In this document: positions 16,541 to 25,115 of the stretch, piece after piece
Layout: every line of letters begins with the position of its first letter
How positions within the stretch are numbered: position 1 is the first letter of the stretch
Source of the DNA: Bacteroidota bacterium
GTDB lineage: Bacteria; Bacteroidota; Bacteroidia; Bacteroidales; VadinHA17
Direction: 5' to 3'
DNA length: 64,000 bases
NCBI GenBank assembly: GCA_029547705.1
Contig: JAKPOU010000020.1
Span: 1 to 64,000, forward strand
Notes under the pieces: generated by a model
Databases searched by the model: none
Seen by the model: only the letters and a program-made list of their open reading frames with translations
What the model was told of the DNA's origin: nothing
Translations under genes and position numbers: made by a program

Positions 16541-17356
16541 TTATATTCTGAATCCGAAAACCAGCACGTCATCAATCTGCGGGGTATTTCCCTTCCAGTC
16601 ATAAAAAGTATCCTCCAGAACCTCCCTCTGACGGCTCATGGGAAAACCTGACACACCTGCAATAACCTTTTTCAACTGATTATGCTTGAACTTCTTGTCG
16701 GTAAGCTCACCGAACTGATCCGAAAATCCGTCTGTATAGAGGTAAAATGTATCCCCGGGCCGGGTATCCATGATCACATTCGTGAAAGGATGCTCATGAA
16801 CGGGTGCCAGACCAATAGACATTTTGTCGGGCTTGAACTCCGAGACTTCCCCGTCCCTTATTCTTAAAAGCGGCCTGTTAGCCCCTGAATACTGAAGTTT
16901 TTGCGACTCGGTGTCAAATACACAAAGCCCGATGTCAATACTGTCCTTGGCTTCAGATTTCTCACCCGTCTGATGAAGAGCCTTCATCACTTTTTCCCTC
17001 ATGAAATTCAGAACCCTGTTGGCCCTTGGCTCACACCTTGCCTGCAGAATCTCATTCAGAAAACTTATGCCCATAATGCTTAAAAGAGCCCCCGGAACAC
17101 CGTGTCCGGTGCAGTCACCCGCTGCAACACAGATATAATGCCTGTAGCGGAGTGCATAATAAAAATCTCCGCTTACAATGTCACGCGGAAGAAAAAACAC
17201 AAAATGATCTCTGAACAGCGAGGCAAGATGCTCATCATCAGGCATCAGGGCCTGCTGGATAATACCGGCATACCTGAGACTTGCCAAATGTTCATCAATA
17301 CTCTGATTGTACATCAGAGATATGATCTCATTAGTAAATTGAGTTTCAGACGACAT
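16541..17356 (-). CDS. SpoIIE/PP2C-type serine phosphatase
   Basis: 271 residues, a single SpoIIE (PPM-type) catalytic domain preceded by only about 30 residues, with no sensor, membrane or receiver domain. The metal-binding aspartates are present: SGDFYYA (about 62), AGDCTGHGVPGALLS (about 80), YTDGFSDQFG (about 212) and the terminal QIDDVLVFGF. The family dephosphorylates Ser/Thr on partner proteins, often anti-sigma antagonists. No kinase or antagonist gene is adjacent; instead an OLD-like ATPase follows 11 bases downstream, so that protein is a plausible partner. A TAnnTTTG box lies 22 bases upstream of the start, within the short gap after rlmD. Confidence 0.87.
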   Translation of the reverse strand: MSSETQFTNEIISLMYNQSIDEHLASLRYAGIIQQALMPDDEHLASLFRDHFVFFLPRDIVSGDFYYALRYRHYICVAAGDCTGHGVPGALLSIMGISFLNEILQARCEPRANRVLNFMREKVMKALHQTGEKSEAKDSIDIGLCVFDTESQKLQYSGANRPLLRIRDGEVSEFKPDKMSIGLAPVHEHPFTNVIMDTRPGDTFYLYTDGFSDQFGELTDKKFKHNQLKKVIAGVSGFPMSRQREVLEDTFYDWKGNTPQIDDVLVFGFRI

Positions 17357-17378
17357 TTACTTTCACCTATCAGATAGA

Positions 17379-17386
17379 CAAATATA
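17379..17386 (-). promoter_or_regulatory. -7 box for the phosphatase-ATPase operon
   Basis: Minus-strand TATATTTG fits TAnnTTTG and lies 22 bases upstream of the ATG at 17356, between this operon and rlmD. No -33 TTTG at the right distance. Confidence 0.5.
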
Positions 17387-17410
17387 CAATATTTTTGGTT
17401 CTATTGTTAT

Positions 17411-18826
17411 CTATGTTTCATTCTTAAGTTTCAGAAGAGCTACATTTTCAACATGATGTGTCTGCGGAAACATATCAACAGGCTGAATTTTCACCACTTC
17501 ATACCTTTCCGACAGCATGGAAATATCCCTGGCCTGGGTTGCCGGATTACAGCTGATATAGACAATCCTGGCAGGTCCGGCCTCCATCACTGATCTGACA
17601 ACATTCGCATGCATTCCCGCTCTCGGAGGATCAGTAATGATCACATCGGGATGTCCGTGATCCCTGAAAAAACTGTCACAGAGAACATCTTTCAGATCCC
17701 CCGCTACAAACTCCGTGTTTTTCAAATTGTTGATATCTGAGTTGATCCGTGCATCATGCACCGCTTCTTCAATATATTCTATTCCGGTCACCCTGGCTGC
17801 CTGTGAAGCCAGGTAAGCCGCTATCGTTCCTGTCCCGCAATAAAGGTCATATACCGTTTCCCTGCCCGTCAGACCGGCAAAATCACGTGCAATGCCATAA
17901 AGCTTTTCTGCCTGCCTGCTGTTGGTCTGGAAAAAGGACCTGGGGCCTATGCGGAATTTCAGTCCGCCAGTCTCTTCGGTAAGATGATCGTTACCCCGGT
18001 AAAGAACCGGCTCCTGGTCAGCAAGGGAATCATTCTTTTTCCTGTTTATGATATACCACAGGGAAGTTATCCGGGGAAATTCTTCAGCAAGGAAATCCAG
18101 AAGCCCTTCAATCCTTTCCTGCTCGTCAAGGAAGAAAACCACAATCACCATTGCATCCCCGCTGCCCGTGGTACGGATCACAAGATTACGGAGAAAGCCG
18201 CTCTGCTGACGCAGATTGAAAAATGAAAGACCTTTCCTGTGAGCATACCTCCTTACCGCATTCCTGATTGAATCCGATGGCTCCGGCTGAAGATGGCATT
18301 CCTTTATATCAAGAACTTTATCAAAAAATCCCGGAACATGAAAACCCAGGGCATCCTTCCCTGAAAAATCTGTTTCAGAATCCAGCTCCTCCTTCGTAAA
18401 CCATCTCCTGTCAGAAAAAGTAAATTCCAGCTTGTTCCGGTAGTAGTAAATCTCATCAGAAGCAACAATCGGCAAAATTTCACCCGGGTGAATCTTTCCT
18501 ATTCTTGTCAGATTGTCTGTCACTTGTTTCTCCTTATATTTCAGCTGCAGACTGTATGGAAGATGCTGCCACTTGCATCCCCCGCACACGCCAAAATGCC
18601 TGCAAACCGGTTTTATCCTGTCGGGAGAGTATTCGTGAAACCTGATGACCCTGCCCTCAAGATAATTCTTTCTTTTCTTCGTTACCCTGATATCAACAAC
18701 ATCGCCCGGGACAAGCATAGGTACAAAAACTACCTGACCCCCGGCCCTGGCAATGGCATTCCCTTCCGCACCAATATCCGTGATCAGAATCCTGTTTAGC
18801 ATGGGGAATCCGTGATTCATGCTCAT
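17411..18826 (-). CDS. rlmD: 23S rRNA (uracil-C5)-methyltransferase, RumA/RlmD family
   Basis: 471 residues. An N-terminal TRAM domain (about 8-65) is followed by the Fe-S cluster cysteines CRHFGVCGGC (C75, C81, C84, with another in KECHLQPEPS), then the methyltransferase domain. SAM-binding DLYCGTGTIAAYL, DPPRAGMH and the catalytic-cysteine motif YISCNPATQARD are intact, and FFQTNSRQAEKLY marks the RNA-binding part. The enzyme makes 5-methyluridine in 23S rRNA (U1939 in E. coli, or U747 in related enzymes); which site is used here is not certain. It follows the lipase-like gene by 33 bases on the same strand. Confidence 0.9.
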   Translation of the reverse strand: MSMNHGFPMLNRILITDIGAEGNAIARAGGQVVFVPMLVPGDVVDIRVTKKRKNYLEGRVIRFHEYSPDRIKPVCRHFGVCGGCKWQHLPYSLQLKYKEKQVTDNLTRIGKIHPGEILPIVASDEIYYYRNKLEFTFSDRRWFTKEELDSETDFSGKDALGFHVPGFFDKVLDIKECHLQPEPSDSIRNAVRRYAHRKGLSFFNLRQQSGFLRNLVIRTTGSGDAMVIVVFFLDEQERIEGLLDFLAEEFPRITSLWYIINRKKNDSLADQEPVLYRGNDHLTEETGGLKFRIGPRSFFQTNSRQAEKLYGIARDFAGLTGRETVYDLYCGTGTIAAYLASQAARVTGIEYIEEAVHDARINSDINNLKNTEFVAGDLKDVLCDSFFRDHGHPDVIITDPPRAGMHANVVRSVMEAGPARIVYISCNPATQARDISMLSERYEVVKIQPVDMFPQTHHVENVALLKLKNET

Positions 18827-18859
18827 TATACGTGGCTTTGAACAGAAAGTTACGCCGGA

Positions 18860-20089
18860 TCAGTTATCCCTGATATCAATGAGGAAGAGAAGCCCTTCCA
18901 TCATGGAAGGTATCAGGCCCTCATCATGCTCCAGACCGGAATAGACCGACTTCCTGCAGATTCCCGGCAGGGTCCCTGAATCAATCATTTCAGAATACAT
19001 GTCTTCAGTTGATTCAACAGGAACCGATGTGTCTCCGCTGCCGTGAGCCAGCATAAGGGGCCTGAGAGTCTTCCAGCCCCTGATACTGTTTCTGAGCAGG
19101 GCATCCTTAATCTCTGAATAATAAGGTGATGATGCCAGTCCCGACAGCAGCTCCGGCCTGAAAAGTCCGGGTATCGAGGTCGTGAGCCGGCTGTTGATCT
19201 CGCCCGTTGAATATGTCCCGTTGAAGAGTGAACCCAGTAAGGAGGCATACGGTTCATTGAGTATTTTACTTACAGGAACTGAAAACTCCTTATATGCCGA
19301 ATAGGCATTAATTATATAAGCAGGATAGGCAGGCATGGGATATGTGACAGCATCCGTCATGCCTTTGAAGATATTGAAAATGTTATACGGTCCCGCCCCG
19401 CATACGCTCCCTGCAAGCCTGAACTCCGCACTGTAGGTGGTCTCAAGTGCCTTGTGAAGCGCCAGGGTGGCCCAGCCTCCCTGGGAATAGCCGGCAAGAT
19501 AATATTCGTTTTCAGCTCTGACACCCGGAAATTCAACCCCCGCCGCCTCGTTTAAAGCCCTGTACATATCGGTTACCGACCTCACGGTCGGTTCCGTTAT
19601 CAGATAGGGATGGGGAATCTGTGAGGAGCTTCCGAAACCGGGATAATCAGGCAGAACAACTATGAATCCCAGTGAAGCCATGATCTCAACCAGGGTATAG
19701 GAAACATCTGTCACTTTCCTGGTGGGAGCATCACTGTGCCGGGTATTGGTACCATTCTGAAAACTGAGAACAGGATAGCTGCCTTTTACCGACGGCGTGC
19801 ATACCAGTCCCGAAGCTTCGATAACCTTCCCGCCTGCCTCGGTAAGGTAAACCATTTTGTAGACATCAATGCCGCTCGCCACATAGGGTTTTATTTCCCC
19901 GATCTCAGGAAAAATCCCGGCTGCAAGATCAAGCATGCGGCCGACATCTGCCTCAGAATAGGATATGGCCGGTTCACCCGATATAAAGTATTTATATGCG
20001 GGAGGCGTGTCTTTGCGGCATGAACTGACAAAGACCGTGACAAATACGGAGAAGATAAATAACCTGGTAATGTGCCTGCTGATTTTCAT
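18860..20089 (-). CDS. Alpha/beta-hydrolase lipoprotein, secretory-lipase-like
   Basis: 409 residues. The signal peptide ends in VSSC with the lipidated cysteine at 24. The fold is alpha/beta hydrolase: FQNGTNTRHSDAP (oxyanion region), VVLPDYPGFG, the nucleophile elbow GYSQGG with Ser202, an Asp in HGSGDTSVPV and a late His in GLEHDEG. This layout is close to secretory (LIP-type) lipases and related esterases. It should be an envelope-attached ester hydrolase; the substrate is unknown. It is divergent from the ABC-F gene across about 120 bases and is followed by rlmD. Confidence 0.82.
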   Translation of the reverse strand: MKISRHITRLFIFSVFVTVFVSSCRKDTPPAYKYFISGEPAISYSEADVGRMLDLAAGIFPEIGEIKPYVASGIDVYKMVYLTEAGGKVIEASGLVCTPSVKGSYPVLSFQNGTNTRHSDAPTRKVTDVSYTLVEIMASLGFIVVLPDYPGFGSSSQIPHPYLITEPTVRSVTDMYRALNEAAGVEFPGVRAENEYYLAGYSQGGWATLALHKALETTYSAEFRLAGSVCGAGPYNIFNIFKGMTDAVTYPMPAYPAYIINAYSAYKEFSVPVSKILNEPYASLLGSLFNGTYSTGEINSRLTTSIPGLFRPELLSGLASSPYYSEIKDALLRNSIRGWKTLRPLMLAHGSGDTSVPVESTEDMYSEMIDSGTLPGICRKSVYSGLEHDEGLIPSMMEGLLFLIDIRDN

Positions 20090-20186
20090 ATGAATAGATT
20101 ATTATGCCTGTACAAATGCGGATTGCAGGAATCAAAGATAACACATATCGGCAAATCCTGTATAAAGGCAGCTCCGCTACTTTTTT

Positions 20187-20194
20187 TATCTTTG
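20187..20194 (+). promoter_or_regulatory. -7 box for the ABC-F operon
   Basis: TATCTTTG fits TAnnTTTG and lies 17 bases before the ATG at 20212. Because it lies inside the upstream open frame that begins at 20104, it argues for the 20212 start. Confidence 0.5.
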
Positions 20195-20211
20195 TGCTAT
20201 TTCTTCCGTAT

Positions 20212-22167
20212 ATGGTTTCTGTGCAGAATCTATCAGTTTCATTTGGCAGCTTTGACCTGCTGACGGATATCTCATTCCTTGTAAATGAACAGGACAGGAT
20301 AGGCCTTGCCGGGAAAAACGGTGCGGGAAAATCAACCCTCCTGAAGATAATAGCCGGATTGCAAAGCCCTACTTCAGGACAGGTTGACATGTCGAGGGAA
20401 GTTACCATCGGATACCTGCCCCAGCAGATGAAACTTGATGATACAACAACCGTGCTTAACGAGGTCATTAAAGCCTTTCCCGAAATAACCGGCCTGGAAC
20501 GGGAGATTGAATCCTGCACGGCTGAAATCGCCTCCCGCAAAGACTATGAATCCCCCGAATACCTTAAACTTTGCGAAAACCTCCATCTCGTTGAAGAAAA
20601 ATTCAGATATGCCGGTGGAGACAACTACCTTGCCGATTCAGAAAAGATACTCAGGGGCCTGGGTTTTGAGGACAGGGATTTTGACAGGCCCACGGGGGAG
20701 CTGAGCGGCGGATGGAGAATGAGGATTGAACTGGCAAAGATCCTTCTGCAGAATCCGTCATTGCTGCTCCTGGATGAACCGACCAATCATATCGACATTG
20801 AATCGATACAGTGGCTCGAAGGATTCCTCGCATCATACCGCGGGGCGGTGATACTGGTATCACACGACAGGGCCTTTCTTGACAATGTCACCACACGGAC
20901 CATAGAAATCTCACTGGGGAAAATATATGACTACAAGGTATCATGGTCGGAATTTGCGGTTCTGAGAAAGGAAAGGAGGGAACAGCAGCTGGCAGCCTTC
21001 AGAAACCAGCAGAAAATGATTGATGATACCGAAAAATTCATTGAAAGGTTCAGATACAAGGCCACAAAGGCCATACAGGTACAGTCAAGGATCAAACAGC
21101 TCGACAGGATTGAACGGATAGAGGTCGATGAAGAGGATTTCAGTGAAATCAGCCTGAGATTCCCGCCGGCACCCCGGTCAGGCACCGTTGTGGTTGACGC
21201 AAGAGAACTGTCGAAAAACTACGGAACGCTCAATGTGCTGAACAGGATCGACTTCAGGATACACCGGGGTGAAAAGGTGGCTTTTGTAGGCCGCAACGGG
21301 GAAGGGAAAACAACTTTTTCAAAAATCATTATCGGGGAACTGGATCATGAAGGACTGCTTAAAACGGGACATAATGTCAGAACCGGGTATTTCGCACAGA
21401 ACCTGGATGAACTCCTGAATGAGGAAAAAACGGTGTTTGAAACTGTTGATGATGTTGCCAGGGGAGAAATCCGGACAAAGATCAGGGATATGCTCGGTGC
21501 CTTCCTTTTCCGGGGTGATGACGCGGATAAGAAAGTGAAAGTACTGTCGGGCGGGGAGCGCTCAAGGCTTGCCCTCGTGAGACTGCTGCTGGAACCACAT
21601 AACCTTCTCGTTCTGGATGAGCCTACGAACCACCTCGACATGCGATCCAAGGATATTCTGAAACAGGCCCTGATCAGTTACGACGGCACGCTAATTGTGG
21701 TTTCCCATGACAGGGATTTCCTTGACGGTATAGTAAGCAAGGTGTACGAATTCAGAAACCATGCAATCAGGGAGCATATCGGGGGGATATACGATTTCCT
21801 GCGCAAAAGGAAAATTGAAAACCTGAGGGAGATCGAAAGAAAGGAGGCAGCGCCGCTGCAAAGAAAGGAAGACAGGGAAAACGGAAACATTTCCTCAGGC
21901 AAACGGAAATACCTGGAAAGAAAAGACTATGAACGAAATCTCCGCAGACTGAGAAGCAGGCTTGAGAAATCTGAAAGTATGATCGAAAACCTTGAAAAGG
22001 AAATATCCCGCATTGATACGCTTATGAACTCACCCGGACATCTGGCGGAAGCAACCCGGGAATTCTATGAAAAGTACCGGGAGCTTAAGGAAAGACATGC
22101 TGAAGAAATGGACAGATGGGCACAATATACACATGAACTGGAAGTTTTCCTGAATGAAGATGAATAA
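20212..22167 (+). CDS. ABC-F family ATPase
   Basis: 651 residues from the ATG at 20212 (MVSVQNLSVSFGSFDLL), the usual ABC-F N-terminus; the extra 36 codons upstream would precede a plausible promoter and are not family-like. Two ABC domains are complete: Walker A GKNGAGKST and GRNGEGKTT, signatures LSGGWRMR and LSGGERSR, and Walker B with LLDEPTNHID and LDEPTNHLD. Between them is the interdomain linker with the basic RFRYKATKAIQVQSRIKQLDR segment. The C-terminal tail (about 560-645) is a coiled coil like that of Uup. There are no membrane domains: ABC-F proteins act on the ribosome. The stop overlaps the next gene by 14 bases. Confidence 0.9.
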   Translation: MVSVQNLSVSFGSFDLLTDISFLVNEQDRIGLAGKNGAGKSTLLKIIAGLQSPTSGQVDMSREVTIGYLPQQMKLDDTTTVLNEVIKAFPEITGLEREIESCTAEIASRKDYESPEYLKLCENLHLVEEKFRYAGGDNYLADSEKILRGLGFEDRDFDRPTGELSGGWRMRIELAKILLQNPSLLLLDEPTNHIDIESIQWLEGFLASYRGAVILVSHDRAFLDNVTTRTIEISLGKIYDYKVSWSEFAVLRKERREQQLAAFRNQQKMIDDTEKFIERFRYKATKAIQVQSRIKQLDRIERIEVDEEDFSEISLRFPPAPRSGTVVVDARELSKNYGTLNVLNRIDFRIHRGEKVAFVGRNGEGKTTFSKIIIGELDHEGLLKTGHNVRTGYFAQNLDELLNEEKTVFETVDDVARGEIRTKIRDMLGAFLFRGDDADKKVKVLSGGERSRLALVRLLLEPHNLLVLDEPTNHLDMRSKDILKQALISYDGTLIVVSHDRDFLDGIVSKVYEFRNHAIREHIGGIYDFLRKRKIENLREIERKEAAPLQRKEDRENGNISSGKRKYLERKDYERNLRRLRSRLEKSESMIENLEKEISRIDTLMNSPGHLAEATREFYEKYRELKERHAEEMDRWAQYTHELEVFLNEDE

Positions 22168-22927
22168 CATGACCATACCACATTTTGAAAGAGAGTTCAG
22201 GGTACATGTCTATGAAACCTTTGTAGACGAAAAAGCGAATATCTGTGCACTCTTTAACTATATGCAGGATATTGCCGCTGAACACGCAATCAGACTGGGA
22301 TACGGAAGAGACGACCTCATGAAGGAAAATAATTTCTGGGTCCTGTCAAGAATGTATGCGGAAATCAGTGAATATCCCTTCAGGGATGAGAGAATAACAG
22401 TAAAGACATGGCCCTTTGGTACCGACAATGTTTTTGCACTGAGATTCTTTGACCTGAAATTTCCCGACGGCAGAACCATTGCAAAAGCATCTTCCTCATG
22501 GCTGATAATTGATGCTGAAACAAAGAGGATCCGGCGGCCGGACCAGACACTGGAACAATTGTCGTCATACAGGAAATCTCACGAAATGCCTGTCAGAATT
22601 GCGGAGAAAATCAGGGAAACCCCGGCCGGCGGCAAAGTGTCTGACAGATTCAGGGTGAAAGTCTCCGACCTTGATGTCAACATGCATACAAACAATGTGA
22701 ATTATCTTAAATGGACAATAGACTCCTATGACTTTGATTTTATGCTGAAGCATTTTCCTGTTTCAGTGGAAATAAACTATCTTGCCGAATCAGTTCTTGG
22801 TGACAATATTACTATCAGAACTTCAGGGGAGGGAGAAAGCACCTGCGCATTCACGCATTCAATCATGAAAGATGAGGCAAAGGAACTGTGCAGGATAAGA
22901 ATTGAATGGAAAGAACGTAAAAACTGA
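22154..22927 (+). CDS. Acyl-ACP thioesterase
   Basis: 257 residues, two hotdog domains. It starts inside the end of the ABC-F gene. The first domain has VDEKANICALFNYMQDIAAEHA and WVLSRMYAEI; the second has the active-site region DLDVNMHTNNVNYLKW, with the Asn-His pair of FatA-type thioesterases, and ends with VEINYLAES followed by a strand-rich tail. The family releases fatty acids from acyl carrier protein in the cytoplasm and sets chain length. The translational overlap suggests coupling to the ABC-F gene. Chain-length specificity cannot be read. Confidence 0.88.
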   Translation: MKMNNMTIPHFEREFRVHVYETFVDEKANICALFNYMQDIAAEHAIRLGYGRDDLMKENNFWVLSRMYAEISEYPFRDERITVKTWPFGTDNVFALRFFDLKFPDGRTIAKASSSWLIIDAETKRIRRPDQTLEQLSSYRKSHEMPVRIAEKIRETPAGGKVSDRFRVKVSDLDVNMHTNNVNYLKWTIDSYDFDFMLKHFPVSVEINYLAESVLGDNITIRTSGEGESTCAFTHSIMKDEAKELCRIRIEWKERKN

Positions 22928-22942
22928 TAATCTCTGACAGTC

Positions 22943-24289
22943 ATGAAAAAGCATGGTAACCATAGCCCTAATATCACAGGATTCATATTCATGCTGGCAC
23001 TGCTTGCTCTTCTTGCAGGCTCATGCGGTACCATGCAGACTGTAATTGATCCTAAAGACCTTTCATATCTCTACAACCCGACAAAAAATCCCATCAATCC
23101 CGGATACAGCGTATCCAACGAATCGGAAAACCTTTCCTATCTCGCGGTGAAATTCTTTACTGCCGAACTCTATTTCTCAGAAGCCAACCCCCAGGGCATA
23201 GCAATGTCACAGCTGCTTGTCACGGTAAAACTTTACGACGTGAGCAGGGGAAGGGTGCTTCAGGATACTGCCTATTATAACCTCAATATTATCAGGGAAG
23301 AAGGAAGAAGGGATTTCGTTTATAAAATTCCGCTCCGGGTGAGGCCCGGGCTTGATTACATGGCAGAAGTCAGAATTCTTGACAGACTCAGGCAAAGGGT
23401 CGTGCAGTCCTTTGTGCCCTTCAACACCCTTTCCGATGTGAATAAATATAACTTCACCGCCCGGGGACACTTCGCCAGAAATGAACTCTTCAATCCCATA
23501 GTGAAGAAAAACGAATTTGTCAATCTCATCTATCTTAAACCACCGGCCGATTCCCTGTTCATCTCGTATTACAGGAAACTGAATGAAATACCCGATCCGC
23601 CCTCAATGCTGCTGCCGGAAAAAACCATTGATTATCCCCCCGATACCGTAATAGCCCTGTCCTATTCCGATACCCTTCCCCTGATGTTCCCGAACGAGGG
23701 AGTATACCTGTGCAGTATCGACAGAAAGATAAACGACGGTTTTACTTTCCTCAACCTGGGTCCGCGCTTCCCGCAAATGGACGAGCCGCTGACTATGATC
23801 GAACCCCTTGCCTATATCGGCACCCCGGATGAAATATTCAGAATGAAGACGGCAGAACGGCCGAAAATGGCCCTTGATGAATTCTGGATCTCCTGCGGGG
23901 GAAATGTGGACAAGGCCAGGGAACTTATCAGGATATTCTACACCAGGGTATTGTTTGCAAACTATTACTTCACATCATACAAGGAAGGATGGCGTACCGA
24001 AAGGGGAATGATATACATAATCTACGGCCCTCCCGACAAGGTCTATAAAACAAATGAGGGAGAAAACTGGGGATACCGGAAACCGGTGATAAAATCCTCC
24101 TGGGGAACCAGGTACAGGGTAAAGGAAGATTACCTCTTCTTTAATTTCAAAAAGAAAGAGAACGTTTTCTCCGATAACGACTTTTTCATAAGCAGGAGCG
24201 AAACACTTATCACCATGTGGGATCAGGCCGTTGCAAGCTGGAGGAAAGGTATCGTTTTTCGATTTGATAATCCCGAAGATCTTTTTTAA
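22943..24289 (+). CDS. GWxTD domain lipoprotein
   Basis: 448 residues. The signal peptide ends in LLAGSC. The middle of the protein is beta-rich and has a short acidic-aromatic region. The C-terminal domain (about 300-440) carries the motif GWRTERGMIYIIYGPPDKV, the feature for which GWxTD proteins are named. The family is common in Bacteroidota and related phyla; its biochemical role is unknown, but it is exported and often sits beside housekeeping genes, as here (15 bases after the thioesterase, 45 before rlmB). Periplasmic or outer-membrane lipoprotein. Confidence 0.83.
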   Translation: MKKHGNHSPNITGFIFMLALLALLAGSCGTMQTVIDPKDLSYLYNPTKNPINPGYSVSNESENLSYLAVKFFTAELYFSEANPQGIAMSQLLVTVKLYDVSRGRVLQDTAYYNLNIIREEGRRDFVYKIPLRVRPGLDYMAEVRILDRLRQRVVQSFVPFNTLSDVNKYNFTARGHFARNELFNPIVKKNEFVNLIYLKPPADSLFISYYRKLNEIPDPPSMLLPEKTIDYPPDTVIALSYSDTLPLMFPNEGVYLCSIDRKINDGFTFLNLGPRFPQMDEPLTMIEPLAYIGTPDEIFRMKTAERPKMALDEFWISCGGNVDKARELIRIFYTRVLFANYYFTSYKEGWRTERGMIYIIYGPPDKVYKTNEGENWGYRKPVIKSSWGTRYRVKEDYLFFNFKKKENVFSDNDFFISRSETLITMWDQAVASWRKGIVFRFDNPEDLF

Positions 24290-24334
24290 AACAATGGCAG
24301 AGCCCCGGAAAAGCCGGAAATCCACCGCAAGGAA

Positions 24335-25114
24335 ATGGAAAACATCCTGAGTAATGAAAAACCCCCGCTAAAAATGAAAGCGGAATCAGAATATATCTTT
24401 GGCCTGAGGCCGGTCATTGAAGCCATAAGGGCCGGTAAACAGATAGACCGCCTCCTTGTAAAAGAGGGCCTGCGTGGAGAATTGTACCATGAGCTAATGA
24501 CCGAAGTAAGGAAACATAAAATCGTATGGCAGACAGTCCCCGCCGGAAGAATTGAACTTGTGACAAGGAAAAATCACCAGGGCGTTCTGGCATGGCTGTC
24601 ACTTGTTGAATACCAGGATTTATCCGTTCTCCTTCCAATGATATTTGAAAAGGGTGAGGACCCTCTCATTGTGGCCCTCGACGGAGTGTCGGATGTAAGG
24701 AACTTCGGAGCAGTGGTCCGTTCCGCCGACTGCCTGGGAGCCCATGCAGTGCTTATTCCGGAGAAGGGATCGGCAAGAATCACCGCAGATGCCGTTAAAG
24801 CTTCTGCCGGAGCTCTGAATACCCTCCCCGTGTGCAGGGAAAAATCACTGGTAAAAGCCATCCGCTTCCTTAAGGAATCCGGTCTGAAAGTAATATGCGC
24901 AGCCGAAAAATCTGAAAAGAAACCGGCAGACTGCGATCTTACAGGACCTGCAGTTCTGGTCATGGGCTCGGAAAACAGGGGGATCAGCCGGGAGATCAAT
25001 GCACTGGCCGACAATATTACGGGAATACAAATGAGCGGAAATATTGCATCACTGAATGTATCTGTCGCAGCCGGAATCTTGCTCTATGAAATAAACCGGC
25101 AGCGCAGGGGCTGA
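24335..25114 (+). CDS. rlmB: 23S rRNA (guanosine-2'-O)-methyltransferase RlmB
   Basis: 259 residues, SpoU (SPOUT) family. An N-terminal substrate-binding domain (about 18-95) with FGLRPVIEAIRAG is followed by the knotted SAM domain: motif 1 LDGVSDVRNFGAVVRSADCLGA (115-140), motif 2 VMGSENRGIS and motif 3 IQMSGNIASLNVSVAAGILLYE. The catalytic Arg and Glu/Asn positions look intact. It methylates G2251 of 23S rRNA in E. coli. Last gene of the ABC-F operon; one base separates its stop from the convergent transaldolase gene. Confidence 0.9.
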   Translation: MENILSNEKPPLKMKAESEYIFGLRPVIEAIRAGKQIDRLLVKEGLRGELYHELMTEVRKHKIVWQTVPAGRIELVTRKNHQGVLAWLSLVEYQDLSVLLPMIFEKGEDPLIVALDGVSDVRNFGAVVRSADCLGAHAVLIPEKGSARITADAVKASAGALNTLPVCREKSLVKAIRFLKESGLKVICAAEKSEKKPADCDLTGPAVLVMGSENRGISREINALADNITGIQMSGNIASLNVSVAAGILLYEINRQRRG

Positions 25115-25115
25115 T

